This document shows, in pieces, positions 20,455 to 29,893 of a DNA stretch of 64,000 nt. The translations under genes and the position numbers were made by a program. The notes beneath the pieces were generated by a model that was not told the origin of the DNA, ran no database searches, and saw only the letters and a list, made by a program, of their open reading frames with translations. Source of the DNA: Ruegeria conchae (GTDB lineage Bacteria > Pseudomonadota > Alphaproteobacteria > Rhodobacterales > Rhodobacteraceae); assembly GCF_000192475.1 (NCBI RefSeq), contig NZ_AEYW01000006.1, positions 824,835 to 888,834 of the forward strand. The letters are read 5' to 3'. Within the stretch, counting starts at the first letter, position 1. Each line of letters starts with the position of its first letter.

Positions 20455-20518
20455 GCTTCTTTATCTGGCTCAAAATATCCCGGGGGAGGAAGCGCAGCGA
20501 CCGGGGGCAGAACCCCCT
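20455..20518 (+). repeat. dispersed repeat element, copy 2 (long form)
   Basis: GCTTCTTTATCTGGCTCAAA leads into ATATCCCGGGGGAGG, and a hairpin GGGGG-CAGAA-CCCCC closes the element. The same core is found at 3077, 55719 and inverted at 55564-55611. It sits between the convergent DUF985 and anmK genes, and its last bases touch the anmK stop. Confidence 0.65.
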
Positions 20519-21644
20519 ACCCGCCAACCACCTCACCCCGCGCTGGCGACGACACGACGCCGCCTCCAACCAATGCACTAACCCCGGTTGTACCCGGACC
20601 AGATGTCGGTAAGCCCCGCGCTACCCGAACCGCAAGATAGGCAAATGCTTGGGCTTCAAGCATATCGCCGTCCAGACCAACCGCCTCAACCGGCCCTACT
20701 GGGCAATCCAGCGATACGCGCAGCATTTCCATCAACACCGGGTTCTTGCGGCCACCCCCCGTCACCAGAATGCGCGAAGGTGGCTTGGGACAATGCTCCA
20801 TTCCCTGCACAACACCTGCTGCACTCATGCCCGTCAACGTGGCGACCGCATCTGCATCGTTCAGTTCTTTCACCAGATCGATCATTTCCGAGAAGTCATT
20901 CCGATCCAGCGACTTGGGTGGCATACGATTAAAGAAAGGTTCGGCCAGAAACAGCTCCAGCGCACCGGTTTCGACCGTCCCACCACGCGCCAGCTCGCCA
21001 TCCTGGTCCATCGGCAGGCCCAATCGCGCCTGCATCAGGTCATCTACCGGCGCATTGGCTGGCCCGGTATCGAAAGCCAGCAACGCCCCAGGTGCTTCAG
21101 GTCCATCAAATGACGGATCGACATAAGTCAGGTTTCCCACACCTCCCAGGTTGAGGAAACACATCGGCTCTTGCGCCCCAATCCACTTGGCGCAGGCAAA
21201 GTGAAAGAACGGTGCCAACGGTGCCCCTTCGCCGCCCAGCGCCACATCGTCGCTGCGAAAGTCCCAAACCACTGGTAATCCAAGGGCCTGCGACAGGCCC
21301 AAACCGTCACCCACCTGCAAAGTCCCACGCCCACGTGGTTCATGCGCCAGCGTTTGGCCGTGGAAGCCGATCAGGTCAACTTCTTCGAATTCAGACAGAA
21401 CCTCGGCATGCGCGCGAGTTACCAATTCAGCTGCAGTATCGACTTTGGAGCCATGCCACTGCCCGAGCGCTGAGCGCAAGGTCTCACGCTCTTCCTCTGA
21501 ATACGCCCGGTAGGCAATTGGTCCAAAATCAAAAATTTCCTGCCCATCGGTTTCGATCACTGCCGCGTCGACACCGTCCAGAGAGGTTCCTGACATGGCA
21601 CCTAACGATCTGATCGCTCCCGATTTGCTGATGACCCTGCCCAC
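20517..21644 (-). CDS. anmK: anhydro-N-acetylmuramic acid kinase
   Basis: 375 residues from a GTG at 21644, chosen because TGAGGTC lies directly upstream and it gives normal length; the frame is open to 21746 without a better start. AnmK cleaves and phosphorylates 1,6-anhydro-MurNAc to MurNAc-6-phosphate in wall recycling. Landmarks: [56 protein letters not shown] and [13 protein letters not shown]. The C-terminal tail is a few residues longer than usual and ends inside the dispersed repeat boundary. It is divergent from tyrS, and nagZ of the same pathway lies at 49452-50459. Confidence 0.92.
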   Translation of the reverse strand: MGRVISKSGAIRSLGAMSGTSLDGVDAAVIETDGQEIFDFGPIAYRAYSEEERETLRSALGQWHGSKVDTAAELVTRAHAEVLSEFEEVDLIGFHGQTLAHEPRGRGTLQVGDGLGLSQALGLPVVWDFRSDDVALGGEGAPLAPFFHFACAKWIGAQEPMCFLNLGGVGNLTYVDPSFDGPEAPGALLAFDTGPANAPVDDLMQARLGLPMDQDGELARGGTVETGALELFLAEPFFNRMPPKSLDRNDFSEMIDLVKELNDADAVATLTGMSAAGVVQGMEHCPKPPSRILVTGGGRKNPVLMEMLRVSLDCPVGPVEAVGLDGDMLEAQAFAYLAVRVARGLPTSGPGTTGVSALVGGGVVSSPARGEVVGG

Positions 21645-21826
21645 ATCGACCTCATTGTTCCGTTCAAACACCCGTTCGCCGGGTTCTGGGCACAACCTGC
21701 ACGGTAACGCCAAGCCAAGGCAAGACACATCAGGCGCGAGCGGCACTTTTCTTGGAAATGGTGCCTTTTCCTTGCCTCTGACGCCGCCTATACAGTGCTC
21801 CGCAGTAGTAACCCCGAGGGCACGAT

Positions 21827-23077
21827 ATGACCTACCACCCCAAATCGGATTTCATCGCCACGATGATCGAGCGCGGCTTTCTCGCCGACTGCACCGATTA
21901 TCAGGGCCTTGACGACGCGCTGATCTCTGGGGTGCAGACGGCATATATCGGCTATGACGCCACGGCGCAGTCTCTGCATGTGGGTCACTTGATGAACATC
22001 ATGGTGTTGCGCTGGCTGCAAAAGACCGGTCACAAACCGATCACCCTGATGGGTGGCGGCACTACGAAAGTGGGTGATCCGTCATTCCGCTCGGACGAAC
22101 GCCCATTGCTGGGCCCCGAACAAATCGACGCCAACATCGCGGGCATGAAACAGGTGTTCTCGAAATACCTGTCCTATGATGACAGCGAGACCGGCGCGCT
22201 GATGCTGAACAATGCCGAATGGCTGGACAGCCTGAACTACCTCGATTTCCTGCGCGATATCGGACGGCATTTCTCGGTCAATCGGATGCTGAGCTTTGAA
22301 TCCGTGAAATCGCGCCTGGATCGCGAGCAATCGCTGTCGTTCCTCGAATTCAACTACATGATCCTGCAGGCCTATGATTTTCTCGAATTGAACCGCCGGT
22401 ACAACTGCGTTTTGCAGATGGGCGGCTCGGACCAGTGGGGCAACATCGTGAACGGCATCGACTTGACCCGCCGCGTCCTGGATCACGAAATCTATGGCCT
22501 GACCACGCCTCTGCTGACCACAAGCGATGGCCGTAAAATGGGCAAGTCGCAGGGCGGTGCCGTGTGGCTAAACGGCGATATGCTGTCGCCCTACGAATTC
22601 TGGCAGTTCTGGCGGAACACCACCGACGCTGATGTGGGCCGGTTCCTGAAAATCTTTACCGAGCTTCCGGTAGACGAATGCGACCGCATGGGCGCGCTCG
22701 CGGGATCCGAGATCAACGAGGCAAAAGTGCGCCTTGCAAACGAAATCACCACCCTGCTTCACGGTGCCGAAGCTGCGGCAACGGCCGAGGCAACCGCGCG
22801 CGAAGTGTTCGAAAAAGGCGGCGTTGGCGGAGACCTCCCGACCCTGACCCTCAGCGCTTCGGAACTGGGTGACGGCATGTCCATCGTTCAGTTGATCGTC
22901 AAATCCGGCCTCGCCAAATCCGGCAAAGAGGCCAAACGCCTGATCGCCGAAAACGGCGCAAAGCTGGACGATGCCCCGCTGACTGACGCAGGCCTAATGA
23001 TCGACGTAGGCGCACTGTCATCGCCCATCAAATTGAGCGCAGGTAAGAAGCGCCACGCGCTGGTGAAACTTGGTTAA
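21827..23077 (+). CDS. tyrS: tyrosyl-tRNA synthetase
   Basis: 416 residues with GAGGGC upstream of the ATG. Class I synthetase marks: the HIGH-type HVGHLMN near 46-52, the tyrosine-binding [17 protein letters not shown], and the KMSKS-type KMGKSQGG near 230-237. An S4 RNA-binding domain occupies the end ([22 protein letters not shown]). It ends LVKLG and is followed by its own terminator. A degenerate second copy of its last 31 codons lies about 1.5 kb downstream, beyond an inserted gene. Confidence 0.97.
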   Translation: MTYHPKSDFIATMIERGFLADCTDYQGLDDALISGVQTAYIGYDATAQSLHVGHLMNIMVLRWLQKTGHKPITLMGGGTTKVGDPSFRSDERPLLGPEQIDANIAGMKQVFSKYLSYDDSETGALMLNNAEWLDSLNYLDFLRDIGRHFSVNRMLSFESVKSRLDREQSLSFLEFNYMILQAYDFLELNRRYNCVLQMGGSDQWGNIVNGIDLTRRVLDHEIYGLTTPLLTTSDGRKMGKSQGGAVWLNGDMLSPYEFWQFWRNTTDADVGRFLKIFTELPVDECDRMGALAGSEINEAKVRLANEITTLLHGAEAAATAEATAREVFEKGGVGGDLPTLTLSASELGDGMSIVQLIVKSGLAKSGKEAKRLIAENGAKLDDAPLTDAGLMIDVGALSSPIKLSAGKKRHALVKLG

Positions 23078-23123
23078 TCCAGTCAAAGAACTGCTATCAC
23101 GCATTTGTCCTTTGAAGAAAATG

Positions 23124-23157
23124 TTGCAGATCGAGTAACTCGATCTGCAATTTTTTT
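23124..23157 (+). terminator. intrinsic terminator of tyrS
   Basis: TTGCAGATCGAG and CTCGATCTGCAA form a perfect 12-bp stem with a TAA loop, followed by seven T. It begins 47 bases after the tyrS stop. A related hairpin sits at the same distance behind the tyrS remnant downstream. Confidence 0.9.
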
Positions 23158-23324
23158 GCATTCACCCGACGAAGATCGCTTTAGGTTCGAAAGAGAAGAT
23201 CAATTGTCAGAAACTGCTATCAGGCTGTGCCATTTCTGGTCGTTCAGCTCTTGTTTGTGAACTGCGTTGCCCGAAATAGTTTCAAAGTCTACCATGAGTA
23301 TTGACGCTCGAAATTAGGGATATT

Positions 23325-24416
23325 GTGATTGTGTCTGTTCAGACAGGTTACCTGCTAATCGCCGATATCACCGGTTACACAGGATACTTGACCCGGTCTG
23401 AGTTGGAGCATGCCAACCCAATCATCCATTCTTTGCTTGAGGCAATTGTGATGGAACTGAAAGACCCGATGAAGTTGCGAGGCCTCGAGGGTGACGCCGT
23501 TCTCGCTTATTCGAGTGGACCGTTCCCTTCAGGTGAAACTTTCCTCAACATCTGTGAAAGCCTTTATCGGGCGTTTGCCGAACGCCGTCGGAACATTGTG
23601 CAGAACACAACTTGTCCCTGCAATGCATGTCGCAATGTTGCTGATCTCGATCTGAAGATCCTTGCGCATCACGGGAAATTTGAAGAGCTTTCGATTGGCC
23701 CGATGAAAGATATTTCCGGTGCTGACGTCATACTCGTGCATCGGATGGCGAAAACCGATGTGAAAGAGGATACAGGTATCCTCAGCTACGCGCTGTTCTC
23801 AGAAGACGCGTTCGAGGCAATGGGCATCGAGTCTGATCTCATGCAATACAGCGCTCAGTTCGAGCACTTTGGCGACGTACCCATGCGGGTCTACGACCTT
23901 GCTGCAGCCTGGCATCGATACCGTGAAGTCGCCGGACCTGTCCGCATTACAGACGAAGATGCAGTATTCACAACTCGGCACATGCTGAACGCACCCCCGG
24001 GAGTGGCTTGGGAAATGCTTACAGATCCCCAGCTGAAGATGCGCTGGATGATGTTGAAGGACGCCTACCGCGAAGGAGATGCATCGCGCACATCGGTCGG
24101 CGTTCGCTTGCACTGCATTCATGAAGCCGCACATTTTCAGATGCTGATCGTCGACTGGCAGCCATTCGAATATGTAACCGACATTCTGCACAACTCCTCC
24201 ATCGAAGGTCTTACGAATATTGAGACTTATGAATTGGTCCCGACTGAAGAAGGCACCGAAATTGTATTTCGTATGGGCCGACTAACAGACTCTGACGGAA
24301 AACATCATCCGGCGGAGGAAGCTGCGGTGATCGAATTATTCGAAAGTTTTTATCCGGTGGCTTTTGGCATTCTCGATGAGATGGCGCTGGAGTTTAATCA
24401 AAAGAAACAAGAGTGA
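23325..24416 (+). CDS. DUF2652 cyclase-like domain fused to an SRPBCC domain
   Basis: 363 residues from a GTG at 23325 with AGGGA just upstream; a GTG two codons later or a TTG at 23301 are alternatives. Residues about 5-190 resemble class III cyclase-like DUF2652 proteins: YLLIADITGYTGYL, then KLRGLEGDAVLAYS. A CPCNAC cluster follows near 102-107 and a helical region after it. The second half (from about 215, ITDEDAVFTTRHMLNAPPGVAWEMLTD) is an SRPBCC/polyketide-cyclase-like fold that usually binds a hydrophobic ligand. Nucleotide cyclase activity is not established. The gene is richer in A+T than tyrS and lies between tyrS and a degenerate tyrS 3' end, so it looks inserted. Confidence 0.72.
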   Translation: MIVSVQTGYLLIADITGYTGYLTRSELEHANPIIHSLLEAIVMELKDPMKLRGLEGDAVLAYSSGPFPSGETFLNICESLYRAFAERRRNIVQNTTCPCNACRNVADLDLKILAHHGKFEELSIGPMKDISGADVILVHRMAKTDVKEDTGILSYALFSEDAFEAMGIESDLMQYSAQFEHFGDVPMRVYDLAAAWHRYREVAGPVRITDEDAVFTTRHMLNAPPGVAWEMLTDPQLKMRWMMLKDAYREGDASRTSVGVRLHCIHEAAHFQMLIVDWQPFEYVTDILHNSSIEGLTNIETYELVPTEEGTEIVFRMGRLTDSDGKHHPAEEAAVIELFESFYPVAFGILDEMALEFNQKKQE

Positions 24417-24545
24417 TAACGCTGAATCTTTGACGGCATCTACGCACCTTAATGGGCTGAGAATATCGTACCATCATCGAACAAGATGCTATCTTTGCAA
24501 TCAGGGTTGTTCACCTAGAGCCAGATTGTACCGGTTGCCCGCAAG

Positions 24546-24641
24546 GTGGCAGATGCGGGCCTGATGGTCACCGCGTCGGTGCTGCCAACGCCGATCATAC
24601 AAAGTGCAGAAAAAAGTGGAACGGTGGTGAAACTGGGTTGA
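24546..24641 (+). pseudogene. tyrS: degenerate second copy of the tyrS 3' end
   Basis: In this frame 31 codons plus TGA align with the last 32 codons of the intact tyrS: DAGLM near the start, a conserved proline-isoleucine (TPI against SPI), SA then K, and a final VVKLG against LVKLG. The match then stops upstream, so only part of the S4-domain end remains. The divergence suggests it comes from an older or foreign copy rather than a fresh duplication. A terminator-like hairpin follows at the same spacing as behind intact tyrS. The rest of the 385-base gap from 24417 to 24801 shows no other gene. Confidence 0.7.
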
Positions 24642-24689
24642 TCTAGGTAAACGGCCACCTTTGGGCTTCCATCGATTTGCAGCTGTTAT

Positions 24690-24720
24690 TTCGGATCGAA
24701 CAATTCGATCTGAAATTTAT
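24690..24720 (+). terminator. terminator-like hairpin behind the tyrS remnant
   Basis: TTCGGATCGAA and TTCGATCTGAA pair (one G-T wobble) around CAA, followed by ATTTATTAG. The ATCGA/TCGATCTG core resembles the tyrS terminator at 23124, and it starts 48 bases after the remnant stop. It is probably the original tyrS terminator or its relative. Confidence 0.6.
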
Positions 24721-24801
24721 TAGCGCCCGACTGTCAGAGGTGCGCTTTGAGTTCGGACTGGGCATTTCCTTGCGTCTAAGTCCACCAAAGGTGATTGACG
24801 T

Positions 24802-26112
24802 TCAATCGATGCGATTACCGCGTCTATGCAATGCGAGTTCATCGATCCGAGCCTCGATCAGATTCAGCATTTTAAGATACTCGATGCTCTCGACATCTTT
24901 GTAGTTATTCTTGAAATCTTCTTCAGACATGATCTGGGGGATATCTTCGAATCCAATAATGACATCATTTTCCGACCGGATCACACGTATGAGTTCAGCC
25001 CAATCAGGGGCTGGTGTAGACATAAATTTGTTCGACATCCGAATTCCAGAATTATTCGCCGCCAAGTCAGTGAAGTCGAAACCTCCGGACTTAACGGTAT
25101 CGTAGAGCTCCTTGAATTCTCCTACTGATACGGCAAAGCCACGGTTGCTTGCAGCTTGCAACGCGGCGGCAGTTGTGAAGTGTCGGCGACTGTCAATGCG
25201 CCCATTCAGAGTCAATTCACCACAATCAGCTTTCCAGTTATTGTCCTCAGCAAATTCACTTCCGATCATACCACCAACAATCAAGGTAAAATCTTTCGCG
25301 CCACAAATCAGTGTAAGGGCGATAATCGCGGACGTGTAGGCGTTCGCCACACCCTCGGATTGGCTTCCTTCGTGAGCGGCCTCTAGCATAAAAAGCAAGT
25401 AGGGCAGGTAACTTCCGCTTGTCGGCAGTTCGCCGAGATCCATTGCTGAACGAAACTTCAAATAATAGCGGTCAATGTCTCCTGAACCGGGCATGTCGGA
25501 ACCACGCAAGCTCCCAAAAATCCCTCGCATTAATCCGTTACTACCCATTTCGTTCATCGTCAGACGGAAGGCCACGTTGCCATCATGAATATGCATGCTA
25601 TCCGCGACGTTCAGAACGATATTACCGAACTGCTCTCCCACAATTACATTACCGCCTATTCGCGCGACGCTAATTGCGAGACTTGGAGGGACTGTGACGG
25701 GCCCTAGTTGAACGCTTGAAAGCACAAATGGGCCTTCAAATTCAGGTACAGATGCGCGCAGGTTCATCCATTTGTTAGTGTACGGAACCGGGACTGAGGC
25801 AATTCCATAAACGCTCTTACCATCAACACTGAGTTCGCCGCGAAATCCGGGAACGAAGCGCCCTCCTAGCTTTAAGACACTATTGAGTTGATCCTCGTTC
25901 GTAGTGAATGAAGCCGTTTCAGATAAGTTTGGCTGAATAGCGGACCTCAGGCCTCGTACGAATTCACGCGCTTCTGTCACATCTTTAGGAGAAGGTGGTG
26001 CTCCTGCTTCGACTAGTGGAGCGTCCTCGACGACGACCAGGACAAACACAACCAAAGCCATCAACACTGCGGCAAATGAAATTATCAATATCTTTAGAAG
26101 TCTGCGCAACAT
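24802..26112 (-). CDS. membrane-anchored protein of unknown function
   Basis: 436 residues. The N terminus (LLKILIISFAAVLMALVVFVLVVV, about 5-28) is one strong transmembrane segment or uncleaved signal; the rest appears to be exposed to the periplasm. The middle part alternates short beta-strand-like runs (GELSVDGKSVYGIASV, SVQLGPVTVPPSLAIS, GNVIVGEQFGNIVLNVADS), suggesting a lipid-binding or scaffold-like sheet. The last 200 residues are more helical and contain two cysteines (CGAK, DCGEL). I do not recognise a family. The gene is A+T-richer than its surroundings and uses many A/T-ending codons, consistent with acquisition. It is divergent from mttB. Confidence 0.65.
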   Translation of the reverse strand: MLRRLLKILIISFAAVLMALVVFVLVVVEDAPLVEAGAPPSPKDVTEAREFVRGLRSAIQPNLSETASFTTNEDQLNSVLKLGGRFVPGFRGELSVDGKSVYGIASVPVPYTNKWMNLRASVPEFEGPFVLSSVQLGPVTVPPSLAISVARIGGNVIVGEQFGNIVLNVADSMHIHDGNVAFRLTMNEMGSNGLMRGIFGSLRGSDMPGSGDIDRYYLKFRSAMDLGELPTSGSYLPYLLFMLEAAHEGSQSEGVANAYTSAIIALTLICGAKDFTLIVGGMIGSEFAEDNNWKADCGELTLNGRIDSRRHFTTAAALQAASNRGFAVSVGEFKELYDTVKSGGFDFTDLAANNSGIRMSNKFMSTPAPDWAELIRVIRSENDVIIGFEDIPQIMSEEDFKNNYKDVESIEYLKMLNLIEARIDELALHRRGNRID

Positions 26113-26416
26113 GCATAATCCACTCGGCCAACAACACTATTTAAGTATGCAAGCCCTCAAAAAAGAAATCATCTGAAATCGATGAACGTCAACCTGCGAA
26201 ACGAATTTGGATAATGCAGCCCAAGCGTCGGAAAATGCCAATGCTTAATTGGTCATGAGATTGTCAAACCTGAGACAACAATACCAACATCAATAACCTT
26301 CTTCGGATTGCCGCATTATTGACGACTCCCGGCGTCGTATTTCGCAACAGACTTTCGCATTCCTGCATGTGAGCCCCACCCTTTCCGTTCCACTCTGAAC
26401 CGGAAGGAGGCACCAT
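26113..26416. other. 304-base divergent intergenic region upstream of the mttB-family gene
   Basis: No gene is visible here. The sequence is A+T-rich on the left side and holds the promoters of the flanking divergent genes. A small inverted repeat (ACGAC, 7-base gap, GTCGT; 26322-26338) lies about 80 bases before the mttB start, and a strong GGAGG at about 26405 serves its translation. No -35/-10 pair stands out. Confidence 0.4.
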
Positions 26417-27967
26417 ATGACCAGAACTGCCACTGCCACACGTACCGGAGGGCGCTCTGCCCGTCGCGCCATCCGCACCGCTCCAAATTTCGAGATGCTA
26501 CCCGGGCTGACCCATGGCTTACCGCTCTGCGAAGTGATGGACGGAACTCAGGTTGAACGCATCGATGCGGCATCGATGGAAATTCTGGAAAACGTGGGTG
26601 TCCAGTTCCGCGACTCCATCGCGCTGGAAGACTGGAAAAAGGCCGGTGCCAAAGTTGAAGGTGAACTGGTCTATCTGGATCGCGGTCTGGTGCGCGAGTT
26701 GATCACGACCATCCCGTCAGACTTCACCTACCACGCGCGCGATCCGAAAAAGAACGTTCGACTTGGTGGCAAACACTCGATTTTTGTACCGATGACCGGC
26801 GCGCCGTTCCTGCGCGATCTAGACGATGTGCGCCGCAACCCGACGCTGGACGATCTTGCGATGTTCCACAAGCTCAGCCACATGTTACCCGCGCTTCATT
26901 CGTCGGCCCATCATATAGTCGAACCCTATGACCACCCGATCAGCCAGCGACATCTGCGGATCACCTATTCGTCGATGAAACACTCGGACAAGACCTTCAT
27001 GGGCATGACCACCAGTCCCAAGAATGCCGAAGATGTCATGGAGATGTGCGCGATCCTGTTTGGCGAGGAGTTCCTTGAGGATCACCCTGTCACCACCGGC
27101 AACTGCAACGGCAACTCCCCGCTGGTCTGGGATGAAACCATGTTGGGCGCGATGCGGGCATTCTGTCGCCGTAAGCAGCCCGTGCTGTGCTCGCCCTTCG
27201 TTCTAGGCGGGGCCAACACGCCTGCCAGTGTACCCGCCACCGTGGCGCAGCTGAACGCTGAAGCACTCAGCGCGTTGGCCTATACGCAGGTGATCCGCAA
27301 TGGCGCACCTGCGATTTACGGGCATTACCTGTCGACTGTCTCGATGAAATCTGGTGCACCGATGGCCGGCACGCCTGAGATCAGCCTGATGAACTTCATG
27401 ATCGGACAGATGGCCCGATACTATGACGTACCATGGCGCACTTCGAACACGCTGGGTGGGGCAAAAACCTTTGACGCACAGGCGGGGTATGAATCCGCGA
27501 CCACTCTTCAGGCGGTGATCCATGCAGGGGCGAACTATATCTGGCATTCGGCAGGCTGGAACGAAGCCGGGATGCACTGCTCGACCGCGAAGTTCATCGT
27601 CGACGCGGAACAATGCGCCATGGCCTATCGCATGGCCGAGGGCCCAAAATGGCACGATTTCGATCAGGCGGTTTCCGCCGTTGGTGATATCGGCCCCGGC
27701 GGGCACTATCTGGGGCACCCCCACACGCAGGACAATTTCCAAAGCGCGTTCTTCATGCCCGATATGTTCGACAATAACTCGATCGAGCAATGGCAGGCCG
27801 AGGGCTGTGTCGAAATCACCGAACGCGCCCTCAAACACGCCCGCAAGCTGTTGGCTGAGTACCAAGAACCGACGCTCGATATCGCAAAGAACGAAGAGCT
27901 GCTGGACTACATCGCACGGCGTGAACGAGAAATTCCAGCAGCCGATGAGTTGAATCAAACATACTGA
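26417..27967 (+). CDS. MttB-family (COG5598) methyltransferase, non-pyrrolysine type
   Basis: 516 residues; ATG with an excellent GGAGG. The family includes trimethylamine methyltransferase MttB and the pyrrolysine-free betaine, carnitine and proline-betaine demethylases that pass a methyl group to a corrinoid protein. The frame has no internal TAG, so it is of the pyrrolysine-free type. Landmarks: ENVGVQFRDSIALEDWKKAGA near the N terminus, TTGNCNGNSPLVWDETML, FVLGGANTPASVPATVAQLNAE, and the barrel end SAGWNEAGMHCSTAKFIVDAEQC. No corrinoid protein or corrinoid-reactivating protein gene is near. A terminator follows, then the HpbD-like gene. It most likely demethylates a quaternary amine; the substrate is inferred from neighbours only. 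Confidence 0.88.
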   Translation: MTRTATATRTGGRSARRAIRTAPNFEMLPGLTHGLPLCEVMDGTQVERIDAASMEILENVGVQFRDSIALEDWKKAGAKVEGELVYLDRGLVRELITTIPSDFTYHARDPKKNVRLGGKHSIFVPMTGAPFLRDLDDVRRNPTLDDLAMFHKLSHMLPALHSSAHHIVEPYDHPISQRHLRITYSSMKHSDKTFMGMTTSPKNAEDVMEMCAILFGEEFLEDHPVTTGNCNGNSPLVWDETMLGAMRAFCRRKQPVLCSPFVLGGANTPASVPATVAQLNAEALSALAYTQVIRNGAPAIYGHYLSTVSMKSGAPMAGTPEISLMNFMIGQMARYYDVPWRTSNTLGGAKTFDAQAGYESATTLQAVIHAGANYIWHSAGWNEAGMHCSTAKFIVDAEQCAMAYRMAEGPKWHDFDQAVSAVGDIGPGGHYLGHPHTQDNFQSAFFMPDMFDNNSIEQWQAEGCVEITERALKHARKLLAEYQEPTLDIAKNEELLDYIARREREIPAADELNQTY

Positions 27968-27987
27968 GATACACTCCCCTGAAACTC

Positions 27988-28016
27988 ACCCGCCCGAACT
28001 ATTGGGCGGGTCTTTT
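27988..28016 (+). terminator. hairpin terminator after the mttB-family gene
   Basis: ACCCGCCC and GGGCGGGT pair around GAACTATT, then CTTTT follows. It lies in the 78-base gap before the next gene on the same strand, so it may reduce rather than abolish read-through. Confidence 0.7.
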
Positions 28017-28045
28017 CCATTCAGAGACATCGGGAAACACAAAAC

Positions 28046-29149
28046 GTGAGAATTTCTGAAATCTACATCTACGGCCATGATCTACCGGTGAAAAATGGCC
28101 CATACACCATGGCCCGCGCCCAGGTCTGGGCTCTGGATACAACTCTGGTCAAACTGGTTGCTGATAATGGTCTAGTCGGATGGGGCGAGACCTGTCCGGT
28201 CGGTCCCACCTATGCCGAAGCACATGCGGCAGGCGCACGGGCCGCGCTAGCGCAAATGGCACCAGATCTGCTGGGCGCTGAGGTCTCGCCGCTTGGCTTG
28301 CATCGCCAAATGGACGGCCTTTTGAACGGTCATAACTACGCCAAAGCGGCAATTGATTTAGCGGCGCACGATCTGTTGGGCAAACACTACGGTGTAAGTG
28401 TATCGACCCTACTGGGAGGTGCTGTAACCGACAAAGTGCCCTCGTATTACGCAACCGGCGTGGGCGCACCGGATGACATCGCCCGGTTGGCTGCGGATAA
28501 GCAGTCCGAGGGCTATCCTCGCCTGCAGATCAAGGTCGGCGGTCGCCCGGTCGAACTGGATATCGAAACCATCCGCAAAGTTTGGGAGGTAATCAGCGGC
28601 TCGGGCATGCGCCTTGCCGTGGATGGCAACCGTGGCTGGACAACGCGCGACGCGCTGCGTGTCAGCCGCGAATGTCCCGACATTCCCTTCATCATGGAGC
28701 AGCCCTGCAACACGATCGAAGATCTGCAGAAAATCCGGCCACAGGTTGGTCACGCGATCTACATGGATGAAAACAGCACCAGCCTGAACACCGTCATTAC
28801 CGCGGCGGGCACCGGGCTGGTGGACGGGTTCGGCATGAAGGTCACCCGTATAGGCGGCCTGCACCCGATGCGCGCCTTCCGCGATCTGTGCGAGGCCCGC
28901 AACCTGCCCCATACCTGTGACGATAGCTGGGGCGGCGACATTATCGCAGCGGCCTGCACCCATATCGGTGCTACGGTGAAGACCGAATTGCTCGAAGGTG
29001 TATGGCTCGCTGCACCCTATATCGAAGGCAATTACGATCCCGAAAACGGGATCCGGATTGAGGGCGGGCATATCCGCGTTCCCTCCGCACCGGGGCTCGG
29101 CGTATCACCTGACGAAAGCCGATTTGGCGCGCCAGTCGCATCCTTCTGA
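28046..29149 (+). CDS. hpbD: enolase-superfamily epimerase, 4-hydroxyproline betaine 2-epimerase-like
   Basis: 367 residues; GTG start with a weak Shine-Dalgarno. Mandelate racemase/muconate lactonising group: general bases Lys163 (in LQIKVGG) and Lys265 (in [11 protein letters not shown]); metal ligands Asp193 (AVDGNRGWT), Glu219 (IMEQP) and Asp241 (MDEN). The residues I recall as the betaine pocket of HpbD from Pelagibaca bermudensis (Tyr56, Asp292, Trp320) are present at the same numbers: PVGPTY56, CD292D and GVW320. The length and N terminus ([11 protein letters not shown]) also agree with that protein from memory. It would interconvert C2 epimers of proline betaine or hydroxyproline betaine. 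Cis-3-hydroxyproline dehydratase or another racemase is the fallback. Confidence 0.8.
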   Translation: MRISEIYIYGHDLPVKNGPYTMARAQVWALDTTLVKLVADNGLVGWGETCPVGPTYAEAHAAGARAALAQMAPDLLGAEVSPLGLHRQMDGLLNGHNYAKAAIDLAAHDLLGKHYGVSVSTLLGGAVTDKVPSYYATGVGAPDDIARLAADKQSEGYPRLQIKVGGRPVELDIETIRKVWEVISGSGMRLAVDGNRGWTTRDALRVSRECPDIPFIMEQPCNTIEDLQKIRPQVGHAIYMDENSTSLNTVITAAGTGLVDGFGMKVTRIGGLHPMRAFRDLCEARNLPHTCDDSWGGDIIAAACTHIGATVKTELLEGVWLAAPYIEGNYDPENGIRIEGGHIRVPSAPGLGVSPDESRFGAPVASF

Positions 29150-29161
29150 TTGGAGGCAGAC

Positions 29162-29893
29162 ATGGATTTCACAGGAAAAACAGCCCTGGTGACCGGTGCC
29201 GCCGGGGGTATCGGAGCCTCTCTCGTGCAGCGCCTGCGCGCAGCGGGCGCGCAAGTGGCGGTGGCAGACCGCTCGCTGGAGGGGATCGAAGCAGAAGCGC
29301 ATTTCCCCGGTGATCTTCTTGACACGAGCTATGCCGACGCACTGCCCGCAAAGACCGCAGATGCTCTGGGCAGTCTTGATATTGTGGTCAACAACGCGGG
29401 CGTCATCACGCGCGGGGCAGTGACCGAGACTTCGGATGAGGATTGGGCCCTGTCGTTGGGCGTGAATGTAGAGGCACCGTTCCGCATCTGCCGTGCCGCC
29501 ATTCCAATCATGGCCGCGGCAGGTGGCGGAGCAATCGTGAACACCGCGTCCTGCTGGGGCCTCCGACCCGGCCCGGATCATGCGATCTACTGCATGACCA
29601 AAGCGGCCATTGCCAGTCTCACACAATGCATGGGGCAGGATCACGCGCATCAAGGCATCCGCATTAACGCCGTTTGCCCCAACGAGGTGAACACACCGAT
29701 GCTGCGCTCGGGCTTTGCCAAACGCGGGTTCGATCCCGATAGTGCTGTTGCCGAGCTTGGAAAATCAGTGCCGTTGGGCCGGATTGCCGAACCCGAGGAT
29801 ATCGCGGACGTGATCCTGTTTCTGGCCTCGGACGCCGCGCGGTACATGTGCGGTGCGTTGGTTGAAGTGAACGGAGGCAAGCCGGTGCAATGA
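29162..29893 (+). CDS. short-chain dehydrogenase/reductase (SDR), cluster member 1
   Basis: 243 residues from the ATG at 29162, with GGAGG five bases upstream; a TTG at 29150 is in frame but less likely. The Rossmann motif TGAAGGIG is near the N terminus, then NNAG, a catalytic Ser (NTASCWG) and YCMTK (Tyr-x3-Lys). Classical SDR, probably oxidising an alcohol with NAD(P). It starts just after the hpbD-like stop and overlaps SDR 2 by ATGA, so the three are co-transcribed. A role in handling the 4-hydroxyl of a hydroxyproline derivative is speculative. Confidence 0.86.
   Translation: MDFTGKTALVTGAAGGIGASLVQRLRAAGAQVAVADRSLEGIEAEAHFPGDLLDTSYADALPAKTADALGSLDIVVNNAGVITRGAVTETSDEDWALSLGVNVEAPFRICRAAIPIMAAAGGGAIVNTASCWGLRPGPDHAIYCMTKAAIASLTQCMGQDHAHQGIRINAVCPNEVNTPMLRSGFAKRGFDPDSAVAELGKSVPLGRIAEPEDIADVILFLASDAARYMCGALVEVNGGKPVQ

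Noticed and set aside
23294..23317. A seven-codon leader frame (ATG to TAG) just before the DUF2652 gene
   Set aside because: Too short and no attenuator structure is visible around it; a leader-peptide role cannot be supported.
26417..27967. Pyrrolysine-encoding TAG in the MttB homologue
   Set aside because: The frame is continuous with no in-frame TAG, so it belongs to the pyrrolysine-free branch.
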